Positions 1 through 7,868 of a stretch of DNA of 64,000 bases are shown piece by piece; position 1 is the stretch's first letter, and the number at the start of each line of letters is the position of its first letter. The position numbers were made by a program, and so were the translations under genes. Location: contig QQUU01000049.1 in the NCBI GenBank assembly GCA_003385605.1, forward strand, positions 1-64,000. The letters are read 5' to 3'. Origin of the DNA: Bacteroidota bacterium (GTDB lineage: Bacteria > Bacteroidota > Bacteroidia > Flavobacteriales > Schleiferiaceae). The notes under the pieces were generated by a model. The model ran no database searches. It had not been told where the DNA came from and worked only from the letters and a program-made list of their open reading frames with translations.

Positions 1-1050
1 ACCACCTTCATAGTGGACGAAGCGGGTCTAGTGGCGACAAACAACGACAGCACTTTAGGCGGCAACTCATTGCTTGAAGATTTACTCACCTATGTCTTTT
101 CGGATCCTTCTAACGGTCTAGTGTTGGTAGGTGATCCTGCCCAGCTTCCTCCCGTTGGCCAGCCGCAGAGTCCAGCGCTAAGCGCAGATTGGTTCATTGG
201 TGCAGGTATTAATGCTACAGAACACACCCTGAGGATGGTCGTTCGTCAAGCATTGGACAGTCACATCTTAAAGAATGCAACACAGCTTCGAGAGCTGATT
301 GAATCGGACTCATCAGAACCGCCAAAGCTGATTCCTGGAGAAGATTTTATCCAAGTCGAGGACGGATATCACCTGCAAGAAATCTTTGAACAACTCTACG
401 CATCAAAAAGCGAGGGAAATACCATGGTCGTTCGTAGCAACAAAAAAGCCAACAACTACAACCAAGGCATACGAGGTCGAATCAAATTTCAAGAAGATCA
501 AATTAGTGCTGGGGACCAATTCATGGTAGTTCGAAACAACTATTTCTGGTTACCTGAAACCTCAAAAATGGGATTCATCGCCAACGGAGAAATAGGCGAA
601 GTGCGGTCGATCAGAAACGTTCATGAACGCTATGGGTTGACTTTTTGTGAGGCCACCGTAGTATTTGTGGACTACCCTTCAGAAGATGCCATCGATGTCA
701 TCCTCAATCTGAGCACGCTGAGTTCTGAAGGCCCTGCCCTGAGCAGTGCGCAGAGCAACTCGTTGTATGAGCAAATGCTCGCAAAGTTCTCCTACCTCAG
801 CTCAAAGAAAAAGGTGTACGAAGCCATTAAGAATGACCCGTACTACAATGCGCTACAAGTGAAGTTTAGCTACGTGATTACCTGTCACAAGAGCCAAGGC
901 GGCCAATGGGAACAAGTGATCATTGAGCATCCATACCTGCCCGATGGGCCTTCACCAATCTATTATAAATGGCTCTACACGGCATTGACTCGAGCATCAC
1001 AGAAAGCTTATTTATTGGGGTTCCCTCCGGATTGGTTTGACGTATCTTAG
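1..1050 (+). CDS. RecD-like ATP-dependent DNA helicase, 3' part
   Basis: The reading frame is open from base 1, so the 5' end lies outside the window and 349 codons are seen. It begins inside the Walker B motif (FIVDEAG), so the Walker A domain is missing only because of the window edge. Motif III follows (VGDPAQLPPVGQ), then the C-terminal UvrD_C_2 region with TCHKSQGGQW and the final LYTALTRA motif that carries the arginine finger. This order is that of superfamily 1B RecD-like helicases, which unwind DNA 5' to 3' using ATP. An acyltransferase gene starts 18 bases downstream on the same strand, so they may be co-transcribed. The precise cellular role of these RecD-like proteins in Bacteroidota is not established. 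Confidence 0.85.
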   Translation, partial: TTFIVDEAGLVATNNDSTLGGNSLLEDLLTYVFSDPSNGLVLVGDPAQLPPVGQPQSPALSADWFIGAGINATEHTLRMVVRQALDSHILKNATQLRELIESDSSEPPKLIPGEDFIQVEDGYHLQEIFEQLYASKSEGNTMVVRSNKKANNYNQGIRGRIKFQEDQISAGDQFMVVRNNYFWLPETSKMGFIANGEIGEVRSIRNVHERYGLTFCEATVVFVDYPSEDAIDVILNLSTLSSEGPALSSAQSNSLYEQMLAKFSYLSSKKKVYEAIKNDPYYNALQVKFSYVITCHKSQGGQWEQVIIEHPYLPDGPSPIYYKWLYTALTRASQKAYLLGFPPDWFDVS

Positions 1051-1068
1051 CACCCTTATCACAGTACC

Positions 1069-1623
1069 ATGAAATACATCATAAGTCGAATAATTTTAGG
1101 TCTCATTGGTTGGAAAGTTGTCGCCCCTGAGGAGATTAAAAAGAAGGCCAGGAATACCGTAACAATCGCCGCTCCACACACTTCAAACTTTGATACCTTC
1201 CTCGCCCTAGGTACATTTTGGCAAATGCGTCTGCCCATGAAATTCCTTATCAAGGATTTTTACACGAAGTGGTATTTCTTTGGCTTCTTTACTTGGTTAG
1301 GAGCGATCGGGGTAAACAGAGAACAACGTTCCAACTTGGTAGCCACAAGTGCAAGACTCATGAAGGAGGGCGACATTAATCTTATTGTAAGCCCTGAGGG
1401 CACTCGCAGCTATGCGGAAAAATGGAAAAGCGGATTTTACTACATCGCGAAAGAAGCAGGAGTAGATATAAGCCTTGGCTTTGTCGATTACAAAAACAAA
1501 CGCGCTGGTATCACCAAGGTCATTTCACCAACAACTTTGGAGGAAACGAAAGCAGAATTGACCGCATTTTATAAAGACATCCAGGGCAAGTATCCTGAGA
1601 AGTTCAATACAAACATGAAGTAG
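1069..1623 (+). CDS. PlsC-like 1-acylglycerol-3-phosphate acyltransferase family protein
   Basis: This 184-residue protein carries the two hallmark motifs of the PlsC/LPLAT family. HTSNFD near residue 37 is the HX4D catalytic motif, and SPEGTR near residue 108 is the glycerol-phosphate-binding motif. It is short for PlsC, which usually has 230-250 residues, and has little hydrophobic N-terminal extension. It therefore belongs to the compact acyltransferase group seen in Bacteroidota, and its acceptor lipid is unknown. It probably acts at the cytoplasmic face of the inner membrane. The TAG stop shares one base with the GTG start of the next gene, so the two are translationally coupled. Confidence 0.85.
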   Translation: MKYIISRIILGLIGWKVVAPEEIKKKARNTVTIAAPHTSNFDTFLALGTFWQMRLPMKFLIKDFYTKWYFFGFFTWLGAIGVNREQRSNLVATSARLMKEGDINLIVSPEGTRSYAEKWKSGFYYIAKEAGVDISLGFVDYKNKRAGITKVISPTTLEETKAELTAFYKDIQGKYPEKFNTNMK

Positions 1624-2063
1624 TGGCTCGAGAAGTGTTGCATTTTCCAGAGGCGTTAACTGCATGTATCCAACTCAAAGAGGAAGGGGATCAGGAGCTC
1701 ATCTTTGATGCTGTCCGAAAAAAGTGGCTGGTATGTACGCCGGAGGAATGGGTAAGACAGCATGCGGTTCAATACTTGGTCGCTTTGGGATACAGTATTC
1801 ATCACCTACAAGTTGAAAGTGGCTTAAAAACAGGGTTCAATTCAAAGCGCAGTGATATCATCGCCAATATTGATGGGAAACCGGAGGTACTGGTTGAATG
1901 CAAAGCACCAGAAGTCGCTCTGAGTCAAAAAACCTTCAATCAGGCGTTCAACTACAACAATACCGTTGGGGCGCCATTTATCTGGCTGACCAACGGTTTA
2001 CAACATCTCTATTGGGACTGTAGAAACAACAAACAACTCGAGCAGTTGCCTAAAATCGTCTAG
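1623..2063 (+). CDS. Stand-alone type I restriction HsdR N-terminal-like nuclease domain protein
   Basis: The 146-residue protein matches the HSDR_N_2 type, a PD-(D/E)XK nuclease fold. The visible core is SDIIANIDGKPEVLVECKAP at about residues 78-97, where the Asp and the E-C-K triad are the expected metal and catalytic residues. There is no helicase, specificity or methylase gene nearby, so this is not a working type I restriction system. Such short solitary copies are common in Flavobacteriales genomes and have no established role. The start is GTG, overlapping the upstream stop by one base. The stop overlaps the stop of the converging DUF4293 gene by four bases. Confidence 0.75.
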   Translation: MAREVLHFPEALTACIQLKEEGDQELIFDAVRKKWLVCTPEEWVRQHAVQYLVALGYSIHHLQVESGLKTGFNSKRSDIIANIDGKPEVLVECKAPEVALSQKTFNQAFNYNNTVGAPFIWLTNGLQHLYWDCRNNKQLEQLPKIV

Positions 2064-2452
2064 CGAAGTCGATCGAGCGAACGAACCTTTGCCTCGTCTT
2101 TCTGTATGCCTTTTGAGGCCAAAAATGCCAATACAATGTTGACAAACGGCACCACAACACCCCATGAGGCTGAGCCACCTTCGCCTTGAATAATCCAAAT
2201 CAGTGCGCCTAACACCACGAGGCTGACCAACATACCCAAGCGAACGATGAGCAATTGAAGGTTACGATTGTTGTACAAAAGAATAGACCCAGAAAACAAT
2301 GCCATCGAACCCCCAAAGCCGCCAAAGGTTGATGCATTGGCCGTCGCAGCGAATGTTGCACCTTCTAAAGCGTACATAGGTAATACAAATGCTGCCAATG
2401 CGCTAAAGATTGCAGCGGCGAATAAATAAAGCGTCTGAATGCGTTGAATCAT
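2060..2452 (-). CDS. DUF4293 family membrane protein
   Basis: A 130-residue protein with four hydrophobic segments, at about residues 5-27, 40-60, 70-88 and 95-115, and a charged C-terminal tail. The opening MIQRIQTLYLFAAA is typical of the Bacteroidota family DUF4293, usually found next to rho as here. It is expected to sit in the inner membrane. Its function is unknown. It is transcribed divergently from rho and its stop overlaps that of the nuclease-like gene. Confidence 0.8.
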   Translation of the reverse strand: MIQRIQTLYLFAAAIFSALAAFVLPMYALEGATFAATANASTFGGFGGSMALFSGSILLYNNRNLQLLIVRLGMLVSLVVLGALIWIIQGEGGSASWGVVVPFVNIVLAFLASKGIQKDEAKVRSLDRLR

Positions 2453-2518
2453 GGGTTAAATATTTTGACAAAGTTGAAAAAAAATCGGCTTTACCCCACC
2501 CAATATTGCGAAACTCAC

Positions 2519-2566
2519 TATTATTGTAGAACAATGATCGAAGGAAACCTACCTATCGGTTTCTTT
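2519..2566 (+). promoter_or_regulatory. Candidate rho promoter and leader hairpin
   Basis: At 2519-2526 TATTATTG differs at one base from the Bacteroidota -7 consensus TAnnTTTG, which would give a leader of about 55 bases. Inside it AAGGAAACC (2541-2549) can pair with GGTTTCTTT (2558-2566), a nine-pair stem with one G-T wobble and an eight-base loop. The right arm runs into a short T tract. Rho leaders in other bacteria are targets of autoregulation, so a regulatory role is possible but is inference. Confidence 0.3.
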
Positions 2567-2585
2567 TACAATTATTCCCACACAC

Positions 2586-4043
2586 ATGTTGACTGAAAAA
2601 GATTTGCAATCGCGCAAATTGCCTGAATTAAAAGAATTGGGCAGTAAACTAGAAATACCAAAAGCCAAAACCATGAAAAAAGGCGAGTTGGTAGATGCTA
2701 TTAAAGTGAAACTGAATATTACGTCAGAAGCTCAGGCTCCTAAGGAAGAGGCTCATCAAGCCAAACCGGAGCAAGCGCCTAAAAAAGAGGCCGCTGCCGA
2801 AGGAGGCAACCAAAAGGAAGGCCGTAAAGAGCGCCATCAAGGCGATCACCAAAACCGCAAAGGGCATAAGAACGACCGCAACCGCAACCATCATAACAAC
2901 AACCGTCGTCGACCAAAAGAATTTCATTTCGAGGGCATCATTGCCAACGAAGGTGTTCTTGAAATCATGCCCGACGGCTATGGGTTCTTGAGAAGTTCAG
3001 ATTACAACTACTTGAACTCTCCAGACGATATTTACGTGAGCCAAAACCAGATCCGAAGCATGGGTCTAAAAACGGGCGATACCGTTAGCGGAGAAGTTCG
3101 TCCACCACGTGAAGGCGAAAAGTACTTCCCGCTCGTTAAGGTGAACAGCATCAACGGCCGTAGCCCGGAATTTGTGCGCGATCGTGTAGCTTTCGAGCAC
3201 TTGACTCCTTTGTTCCCGAACGAAAAATTTGACATCACATCACGTCAATCCTCGACTTCCACACGTATTATTGACCTCTTCTCTCCTATAGGTAAGGGGC
3301 AGCGTGGTCTACTCGTAGCTCAACCAAAGACCGGTAAGACAACCTTGATGAAAGAGGTTGCCAACGCCATTGCAGCGAACCACCCAGAGGCATATATGAT
3401 TGTACTTCTAATTGACGAACGTCCGGAAGAGGTAACCGATATGTCACGAAGCGTAAACGCGGAGGTTGTAGCATCTACGTTTGATGAGCCTGCAGACCGT
3501 CACGTTAAGGTGGCCAACATCGTCCTAGAAAAGGCGAAACGCATGACCGAATGTGGTCACGATGTGATTATCATGCTCGATTCTATTACACGCCTTGCTC
3601 GTGCTTACAATACCGTGAGCCCTGCCTCAGGGAAGATTCTTTCAGGTGGTGTGGATGCCAACGCACTGCAAAAGCCGAAGCGCTTCTTTGGTGCTGCACG
3701 TAACATTGAAGGCGGTGGTTCATTAACCATACTAGCGACAGCTCTAATCGATACCGGTTCGAAAATGGACGAAGTGATCTTCGAAGAATTTAAGGGAACA
3801 GGTAACATGGAAATGCAGTTGGATCGTCGTATTGCGAACCGTCGCATTTGGCCAGCTATCAACCTCATCGAAAGTGGCACACGTAAGGAAGACCTACTTC
3901 TCGCTCCAGATGTACTGCAACGCATGTGGATTATGAGAAAATACCTGGCAGACATGACCCCTATCGAGGCCATGGAGTTCCTAAACGATCGTATGCGTCA
4001 GACAAAGGACAATGCAGAATTCTTGATTTCAATGAACGGCTAA
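2586..4043 (+). CDS. rho: Transcription termination factor Rho
   Basis: The 485-residue protein has the full Rho layout. A SAP-like Rho_N helix region covers residues 1-45. A low-complexity stretch rich in Lys, Arg, His and Asn covers about 50-112. A cold-shock-type RNA-binding domain lies at about 115-190, and a RecA-like ATPase follows with Walker A QPKTGKTT near residue 246 and the [12 protein letters not shown] region. It acts as a hexameric RNA translocase that ends transcription. The basic insertion between Rho_N and the RNA-binding domain is typical of Bacteroidota Rho and is expected to be disordered. A strong intrinsic terminator follows 25 bases after the stop. Confidence 0.97.
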   Translation: MLTEKDLQSRKLPELKELGSKLEIPKAKTMKKGELVDAIKVKLNITSEAQAPKEEAHQAKPEQAPKKEAAAEGGNQKEGRKERHQGDHQNRKGHKNDRNRNHHNNNRRRPKEFHFEGIIANEGVLEIMPDGYGFLRSSDYNYLNSPDDIYVSQNQIRSMGLKTGDTVSGEVRPPREGEKYFPLVKVNSINGRSPEFVRDRVAFEHLTPLFPNEKFDITSRQSSTSTRIIDLFSPIGKGQRGLLVAQPKTGKTTLMKEVANAIAANHPEAYMIVLLIDERPEEVTDMSRSVNAEVVASTFDEPADRHVKVANIVLEKAKRMTECGHDVIIMLDSITRLARAYNTVSPASGKILSGGVDANALQKPKRFFGAARNIEGGGSLTILATALIDTGSKMDEVIFEEFKGTGNMEMQLDRRIANRRIWPAINLIESGTRKEDLLLAPDVLQRMWIMRKYLADMTPIEAMEFLNDRMRQTKDNAEFLISMNG

Positions 4044-4068
4044 GCAGGGCCGATTTGGATATAGACAC

Positions 4069-4098
4069 GACCGGCGCCCGATGGGCGCCGGTTTTTTT
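4069..4098 (+). terminator. Intrinsic terminator after rho (copy 1 of a 36-bp repeat)
   Basis: A perfect ten-pair stem, ACCGGCGCCC with GGGCGCCGGT and loop GAT, is followed by seven T residues. The block 4069-4104 is identical to 4728-4763, so it is half of a 36-bp direct repeat flanking the next gene. Confidence 0.95.
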
Positions 4099-4127
4099 AT
4101 ACCTTGAAGGAAACAAAACCTAAAACG

Positions 4128-4706
4128 ATGAAAAAGATCTTTTTACTCGCTTCACTCCTTTTCGCAGCACTGGGAGCGCAAGCACAATCCGTGGAAGTCT
4201 CTCTAGGGACAGGCGCGTTATTGAATGGCCAACTCAAGCTCGAGGGCATGTACCATTTAGACGATATGAAAACCGTCAATCTAGAGATGCGCTTGATCAA
4301 CAATGAGCTGACGTCGGATGATGAAACCGTTCTCGCCGCAGCTACAGGATTCGTATTGAGTCCCGAGTTTATCATGTATTTTGACAACTCTGGAGATGAT
4401 AATGAAGGAATGTACCTCGGTGCCTATGCTCGATTTAAATCTATGGCTACTTCTGGGTGGGAAGAAATAGATGATAATTTGAATCTCGTGGCCGCAAACT
4501 TCACACAGACAGCCCTCGGTGTAGGATTAAATCTTGGTTGGCACGGTGCCCTAGAAAATGGAATCACTGTTAGGGTTTATGCAGGTGCTGGCTACAATGC
4601 AGTAAATACCATTACTCATACCGATACGTATGAATCTGCCCTTTCAATGGTTTACGGCGTACCTTTCCATGTGCGCTCGGGAATCAATATTGGTTATAGA
4701 TTCTAG
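4128..4706 (+). CDS. Predicted outer-membrane beta-barrel protein with signal peptide
   Basis: A 192-residue secreted protein of unknown function. MKKIFLLASLLFAALGAQAQ is a clean Sec signal peptide ending in AQAQ. The mature part alternates polar and hydrophobic residues, has several Gly- and aromatic-rich strands (LGVGLNLGWHG, VRVYAGAGYN) and ends in GINIGYRF with a terminal Phe, as outer-membrane barrels do. I chose ATG 4128 because the longer frame would start at TTG 4104 inside the terminator repeat and push the signal peptide inward. The gene is bracketed by two identical terminators, which hints that it was inserted between rho and the ABC exporter. Confidence 0.75.
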   Translation: MKKIFLLASLLFAALGAQAQSVEVSLGTGALLNGQLKLEGMYHLDDMKTVNLEMRLINNELTSDDETVLAAATGFVLSPEFIMYFDNSGDDNEGMYLGAYARFKSMATSGWEEIDDNLNLVAANFTQTALGVGLNLGWHGALENGITVRVYAGAGYNAVNTITHTDTYESALSMVYGVPFHVRSGINIGYRF

Positions 4707-4727
4707 AGATTAAGGAATAAAACAAGA

Positions 4728-4757
4728 GACCGGCGCCCGATGGGCGCCGGTTTTTTT
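4728..4757 (+). terminator. Intrinsic terminator (copy 2 of the 36-bp repeat)
   Basis: It has the same stem, loop and T tract as the terminator after rho; the identity runs over 4728-4763. The T tract contains, on the other strand, the TAA stop of the converging ABC exporter (4756-4758), so the repeat includes the last codons of that gene. Confidence 0.95.
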
Positions 4758-6516
4758 ATACCTCGCTGGCAAATTGCTTTTCGTAAAGATTGAAGTAGGC
4801 ACCTTCTTTCGCTAGGAGTTCACTGTGATTGCCCATTTCAATTACCTTACCCTTGTCCAATACAATGATGCGATCTGCGTGCTGAATGGTCGACAGTCTG
4901 TGGGCGATAATCACAGAGGTTCTATCTTTAGTTAACGCTATTAATGCGCGTTGGATGAGTTCTTCTGTATGAGAATCAATACTCGAAGTGGCCTCGTCGA
5001 GTATCAGGACTTTTGGATTGGTCACATATGCTCGTAAAAAGGCAAGAAGCTGACGCTGGCCTGCAGAAAGAACCCCACCGCGCTCTTGGACATTATAATC
5101 TAATCCTTCAGGGAGCTCTTCAATAAATTCTGATATACCAATGGCTTCGGCAGCCTCGAGTAGAACCTCGTCGGAAATGCGATCGTCCCCAAGAACGATG
5201 TTCGCACGCACGGTATCAGAGAATAAGAATACATCTTGAAGCACCAAGGCAAGCTGCTCACGAAGGGCATGAACATTAATTTCCTTAAGTTCTATTCCAT
5301 CAATGGTGATGGATCCATCGCTGTACGGATAGAAGCCCATCAGCGCAGAAATGATGGTGCTCTTTCCAGCTCCAGTGGCACCTACTATAGCGACTGTTTC
5401 TCCTTGAGCTACTTCAAAGCTCACATCCTTAAGAATAGGCTCATCAGGGTTGTAACTAAAGTGGACATTTTTAAAGGCAATTTCACCCTGTAACTCGGCT
5501 ATTTCTTGAGTACCGTTAGGCTCAATCTCATGATCGCTATCGAGCAATTTCAACACGCGCTCGGAAGCGACCATACCCATCTGTAAGGTGTTGAATCGGT
5601 CAGCCAGTTGACGAAGTGGTCGAAAAAGCATCCCTATAAAAATGATGATTGCCGTAAGCTCTCCTACCGTAACAGTGCCGCCGGTTGCCGCATTCATACC
5701 ACCGTACCAAACGGCCAAACCAATAGACATGGCGCTAAGGACCTCGATGATTGGGAAGAACAGGGCGTAGTAGAAAATACTTTCAATGTTTGCCTTGCGA
5801 TGACGGTCGTTGATTTCCTTGAATTTATCCATCTCCTGGTCCTCACGACCAAAGGCTTGAACGATGGACATTCCACTTAAGTGCTCTTGAACGAAGGTGT
5901 TGAGATTACTTACCTCTGTACGTACTTTTTGAAAGGCCCCTTTAATTCCACGCTGAAACCAGCGGGTGGCTACGAAGAGTACAGGTATTACACTTAAGCT
6001 CACCAATACCAAAACTGGATTAAAGAAGAAGAACATGGCTCCAAGCATCACTAAAATGCGGAACAAATCACCGAAGATGACCAAAATACCTTGGGAGAAA
6101 ATTTGTGATATGGTTTCGATATCGGAGACTACTCTAGTTACCAGTTGACCGATGGGTGTACGGTCGTAAAATCCCAAACGAAACGTCTGAAGCTTGTCGT
6201 AGAGTTCTATTCGAATGTCCTTAATAATGCTTTGTCCGAGCCAATTGGCGGCATACATGAAACCGAATTGGCCAAGAGCTTCAATAACCAGTAAAGAGAC
6301 CAATAAGAGCATCAAGCGTATAAGCTCTGGCGCATCGTTCATCAATATTGCATCATCAATAACGCTGCGAATGAGGATGGGGCGAGCCGTCCCTAGCCCA
6401 CCCAAGGCGATGGTCAAGAAAACAGCGAAAATAAAAAGCACTCTATAGGGTCTGGCATAGGCCATTACCTTTAGAAAGAGCTTAAAGTCAAATGCTTTTC
6501 CGCCGACCTGAGACAT
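4756..6516 (-). CDS. MsbA-type ABC exporter (fused permease and ATPase)
   Basis: A 586-residue half-transporter. The N-terminal part has six membrane helices (about residues 20-320, ABC transmembrane type 1). The ATPase domain follows with Walker A GATGAGKST, signature LSAGQRQLL, Walker B VLILDEATSSID and the H-loop IIAHRLST. It should work as a homodimer, or pair with another half, exporting lipids, drugs or peptides from the inner membrane. The substrate cannot be told from sequence. Its start lies one base after the truA stop, so it is co-transcribed with truA. Confidence 0.92.
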   Translation of the reverse strand: MSQVGGKAFDFKLFLKVMAYARPYRVLFIFAVFLTIALGGLGTARPILIRSVIDDAILMNDAPELIRLMLLLVSLLVIEALGQFGFMYAANWLGQSIIKDIRIELYDKLQTFRLGFYDRTPIGQLVTRVVSDIETISQIFSQGILVIFGDLFRILVMLGAMFFFFNPVLVLVSLSVIPVLFVATRWFQRGIKGAFQKVRTEVSNLNTFVQEHLSGMSIVQAFGREDQEMDKFKEINDRHRKANIESIFYYALFFPIIEVLSAMSIGLAVWYGGMNAATGGTVTVGELTAIIIFIGMLFRPLRQLADRFNTLQMGMVASERVLKLLDSDHEIEPNGTQEIAELQGEIAFKNVHFSYNPDEPILKDVSFEVAQGETVAIVGATGAGKSTIISALMGFYPYSDGSITIDGIELKEINVHALREQLALVLQDVFLFSDTVRANIVLGDDRISDEVLLEAAEAIGISEFIEELPEGLDYNVQERGGVLSAGQRQLLAFLRAYVTNPKVLILDEATSSIDSHTEELIQRALIALTKDRTSVIIAHRLSTIQHADRIIVLDKGKVIEMGNHSELLAKEGAYFNLYEKQFASEV

Positions 6517-6517
6517 C

Positions 6518-7267
6518 TTAGAGGTTATTATAGGTTACGTTAGATAGATATAAGCCCTGAGCAGGGGCACTAGTTCCCATGGCACCCCGATTTTTTTGCT
6601 GTAGCCTCTTATGAAAGTCTTCTACCGTCCATTTACCGCGTCCAACTTCATATAAAGAGCCCACGATAGCGCGCACCATGTTTCTCAAGAAACGGTCTGC
6701 AGTAATGTGAAAGATCCATAGATCACCGTGTTGTACCCATTTCGCCTCGGTCACGTTACAAAGAGTCGTTTTGTTATCGGAACCGCTCTTACAAAAACTG
6801 GCAAAGTCCTCTTCTTGAAGCAGAAGTGCTGCAGCGGCATTCATCTTTTCTACATCAGGCATCTTATCCACCATCCATGCCGCATCTCTGTGGAAAGGCG
6901 AACCGTTGTCGCACATGTAATATTCGTAACTGCGGGAGACTGCATCAAAACGAGCATGCCAATCACTGGCTACTTCACGAGCTTCAAAAATGCGGATCGC
7001 CGGATCTAAGAATCGGTTTAATCGGTGTACTAAGTGATCCAAATCTTTGACATTTGTGGCCAATTCCGGCTTCCAGTCAAAATGCACATACATCTCCTTG
7101 GCGTGAACACCGGTATCAGTGCGGCCCGCGCCCATGGAGGAAATAGGTTGATTTAAAAGCTTCGAAAGCGCATCGTCGAGATCGCCCTGAGCCGTGCGGT
7201 CGCTTGGCTGTATCTGCCAACCGCAAAATGGGGCGCCGTCAAAGGCCAATCTCAGGAGTGTTCTCAT
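6518..7267 (-). CDS. truA: tRNA pseudouridine(38-40) synthase TruA
   Basis: The 249-residue protein isomerises uridines at positions 38-40 in the anticodon stem-loop of tRNAs. The catalytic motif GRTDTGVHA is present with the nucleophile at Asp51. The N-terminus (LAFDGAPFCGWQ) and the C-terminal FLRNMVRAIVG box are those of TruA. It leads an operon with the ABC exporter. A consensus -7 box lies 24 bases upstream, in the narrow gap shared with the divergent phosphoesterase gene. Confidence 0.96.
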   Translation of the reverse strand: MRTLLRLAFDGAPFCGWQIQPSDRTAQGDLDDALSKLLNQPISSMGAGRTDTGVHAKEMYVHFDWKPELATNVKDLDHLVHRLNRFLDPAIRIFEAREVASDWHARFDAVSRSYEYYMCDNGSPFHRDAAWMVDKMPDVEKMNAAAALLLQEEDFASFCKSGSDNKTTLCNVTEAKWVQHGDLWIFHITADRFLRNMVRAIVGSLYEVGRGKWTVEDFHKRLQQKNRGAMGTSAPAQGLYLSNVTYNNL

Positions 7268-7291
7268 TACTTTTGGTACTCGTTGCTACGC

Positions 7292-7299
7292 CAAAGGTA
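7292..7299 (-). promoter_or_regulatory. -7 promoter element for truA
   Basis: Read on the minus strand this is TACCTTTG, an exact match to TAnnTTTG. It predicts a leader of about 20 bases before truA. It overlaps the upstream edge of the divergent phosphoesterase gene. No convincing -33 element was seen. Confidence 0.6.
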
Positions 7300-7304
7300 C
7301 GCTT

Positions 7305-7844
7305 GTGCAGGAAAAAAGGACAAAAATCTTATTGCTCTCTGACAATCACAGTCACATGGACGACCGTGTACTTGAATTTTGTAGCCAGGTTGATATGATC
7401 TGGCATGCTGGGGATATAGGATCGCACGAAAGTATGGATGCCTTGGAGGCCACCGGCAAACCGGTGGTAGCCGTATATGGTAACATCGACGACCACACCA
7501 TGCGTGCACGATACCCAGAGCATCAGAAGTTCTTCTTAAACGGTGTGAAAGTATGGATGACCCATATCGGAGGCTATCCACCGAAGTACAACATGCGCAC
7601 CAGAGAAGCCATTCGTAAGGAAAAACCCGACCTGTTTATCTGTGGTCACAGTCATATTCTCAAGGTGGTCAATGACCCTAAAATTGATTGTTTACATATG
7701 AATCCCGGTGCTTTCGGACACCACGGATTTCATAAAGTTAGAACCATGCTGCGCTTCGATATTGTTCAAAACCACCCGAATACCCGTGGAAAAGTGGAGA
7801 ACCTCGAGGTGATAGAATTAGGAAAACGAGGGCAACTGCGCTAA
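7305..7844 (+). CDS. YfcE/MJ0936-family metallophosphoesterase
   Basis: A 179-residue calcineurin-like phosphoesterase. The metal-binding motifs appear in order: SDNHSH (Asp13, His15), HAGDIGS, GNIDD and CGHSH. This is the compact MJ0936/YfcE type, which hydrolyses phosphodiesters in vitro; the natural substrate is unknown. The frame is open further upstream, but those codons would overlap truA. GTG at 7305, just before EKRTKILLLSDNH, gives the expected N-terminus, so I place the start there. Confidence 0.85.
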   Translation: MQEKRTKILLLSDNHSHMDDRVLEFCSQVDMIWHAGDIGSHESMDALEATGKPVVAVYGNIDDHTMRARYPEHQKFFLNGVKVWMTHIGGYPPKYNMRTREAIRKEKPDLFICGHSHILKVVNDPKIDCLHMNPGAFGHHGFHKVRTMLRFDIVQNHPNTRGKVENLEVIELGKRGQLR

Positions 7845-7849
7845 TTTTG
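7842..7849 (+). promoter_or_regulatory. -7 promoter element for purB
   Basis: TAATTTTG matches TAnnTTTG and ends 19 bases before the purB ATG, so the leader should be about 15 bases. The element begins at the stop codon of the upstream phosphoesterase gene. Confidence 0.55.
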
Positions 7850-7868
7850 CGCTTTAACGAAGAAACAT

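Noticed and set aside
1623-2063. HsdR-like gene as part of a restriction system
   Set aside because: No methylase, specificity or helicase subunit is nearby; solitary copies are common in the order.
4104-4130. TTG start for the outer-membrane protein at 4104
   Set aside because: It lies in the terminator repeat and would precede a perfect signal peptide; ATG 4128 is better.
4069-4763. 36-bp direct repeat as a mobile-element end or attachment site
   Set aside because: No transposase or integrase is present, and the repeat is fully explained as a terminator; insertion history remains a separate question.
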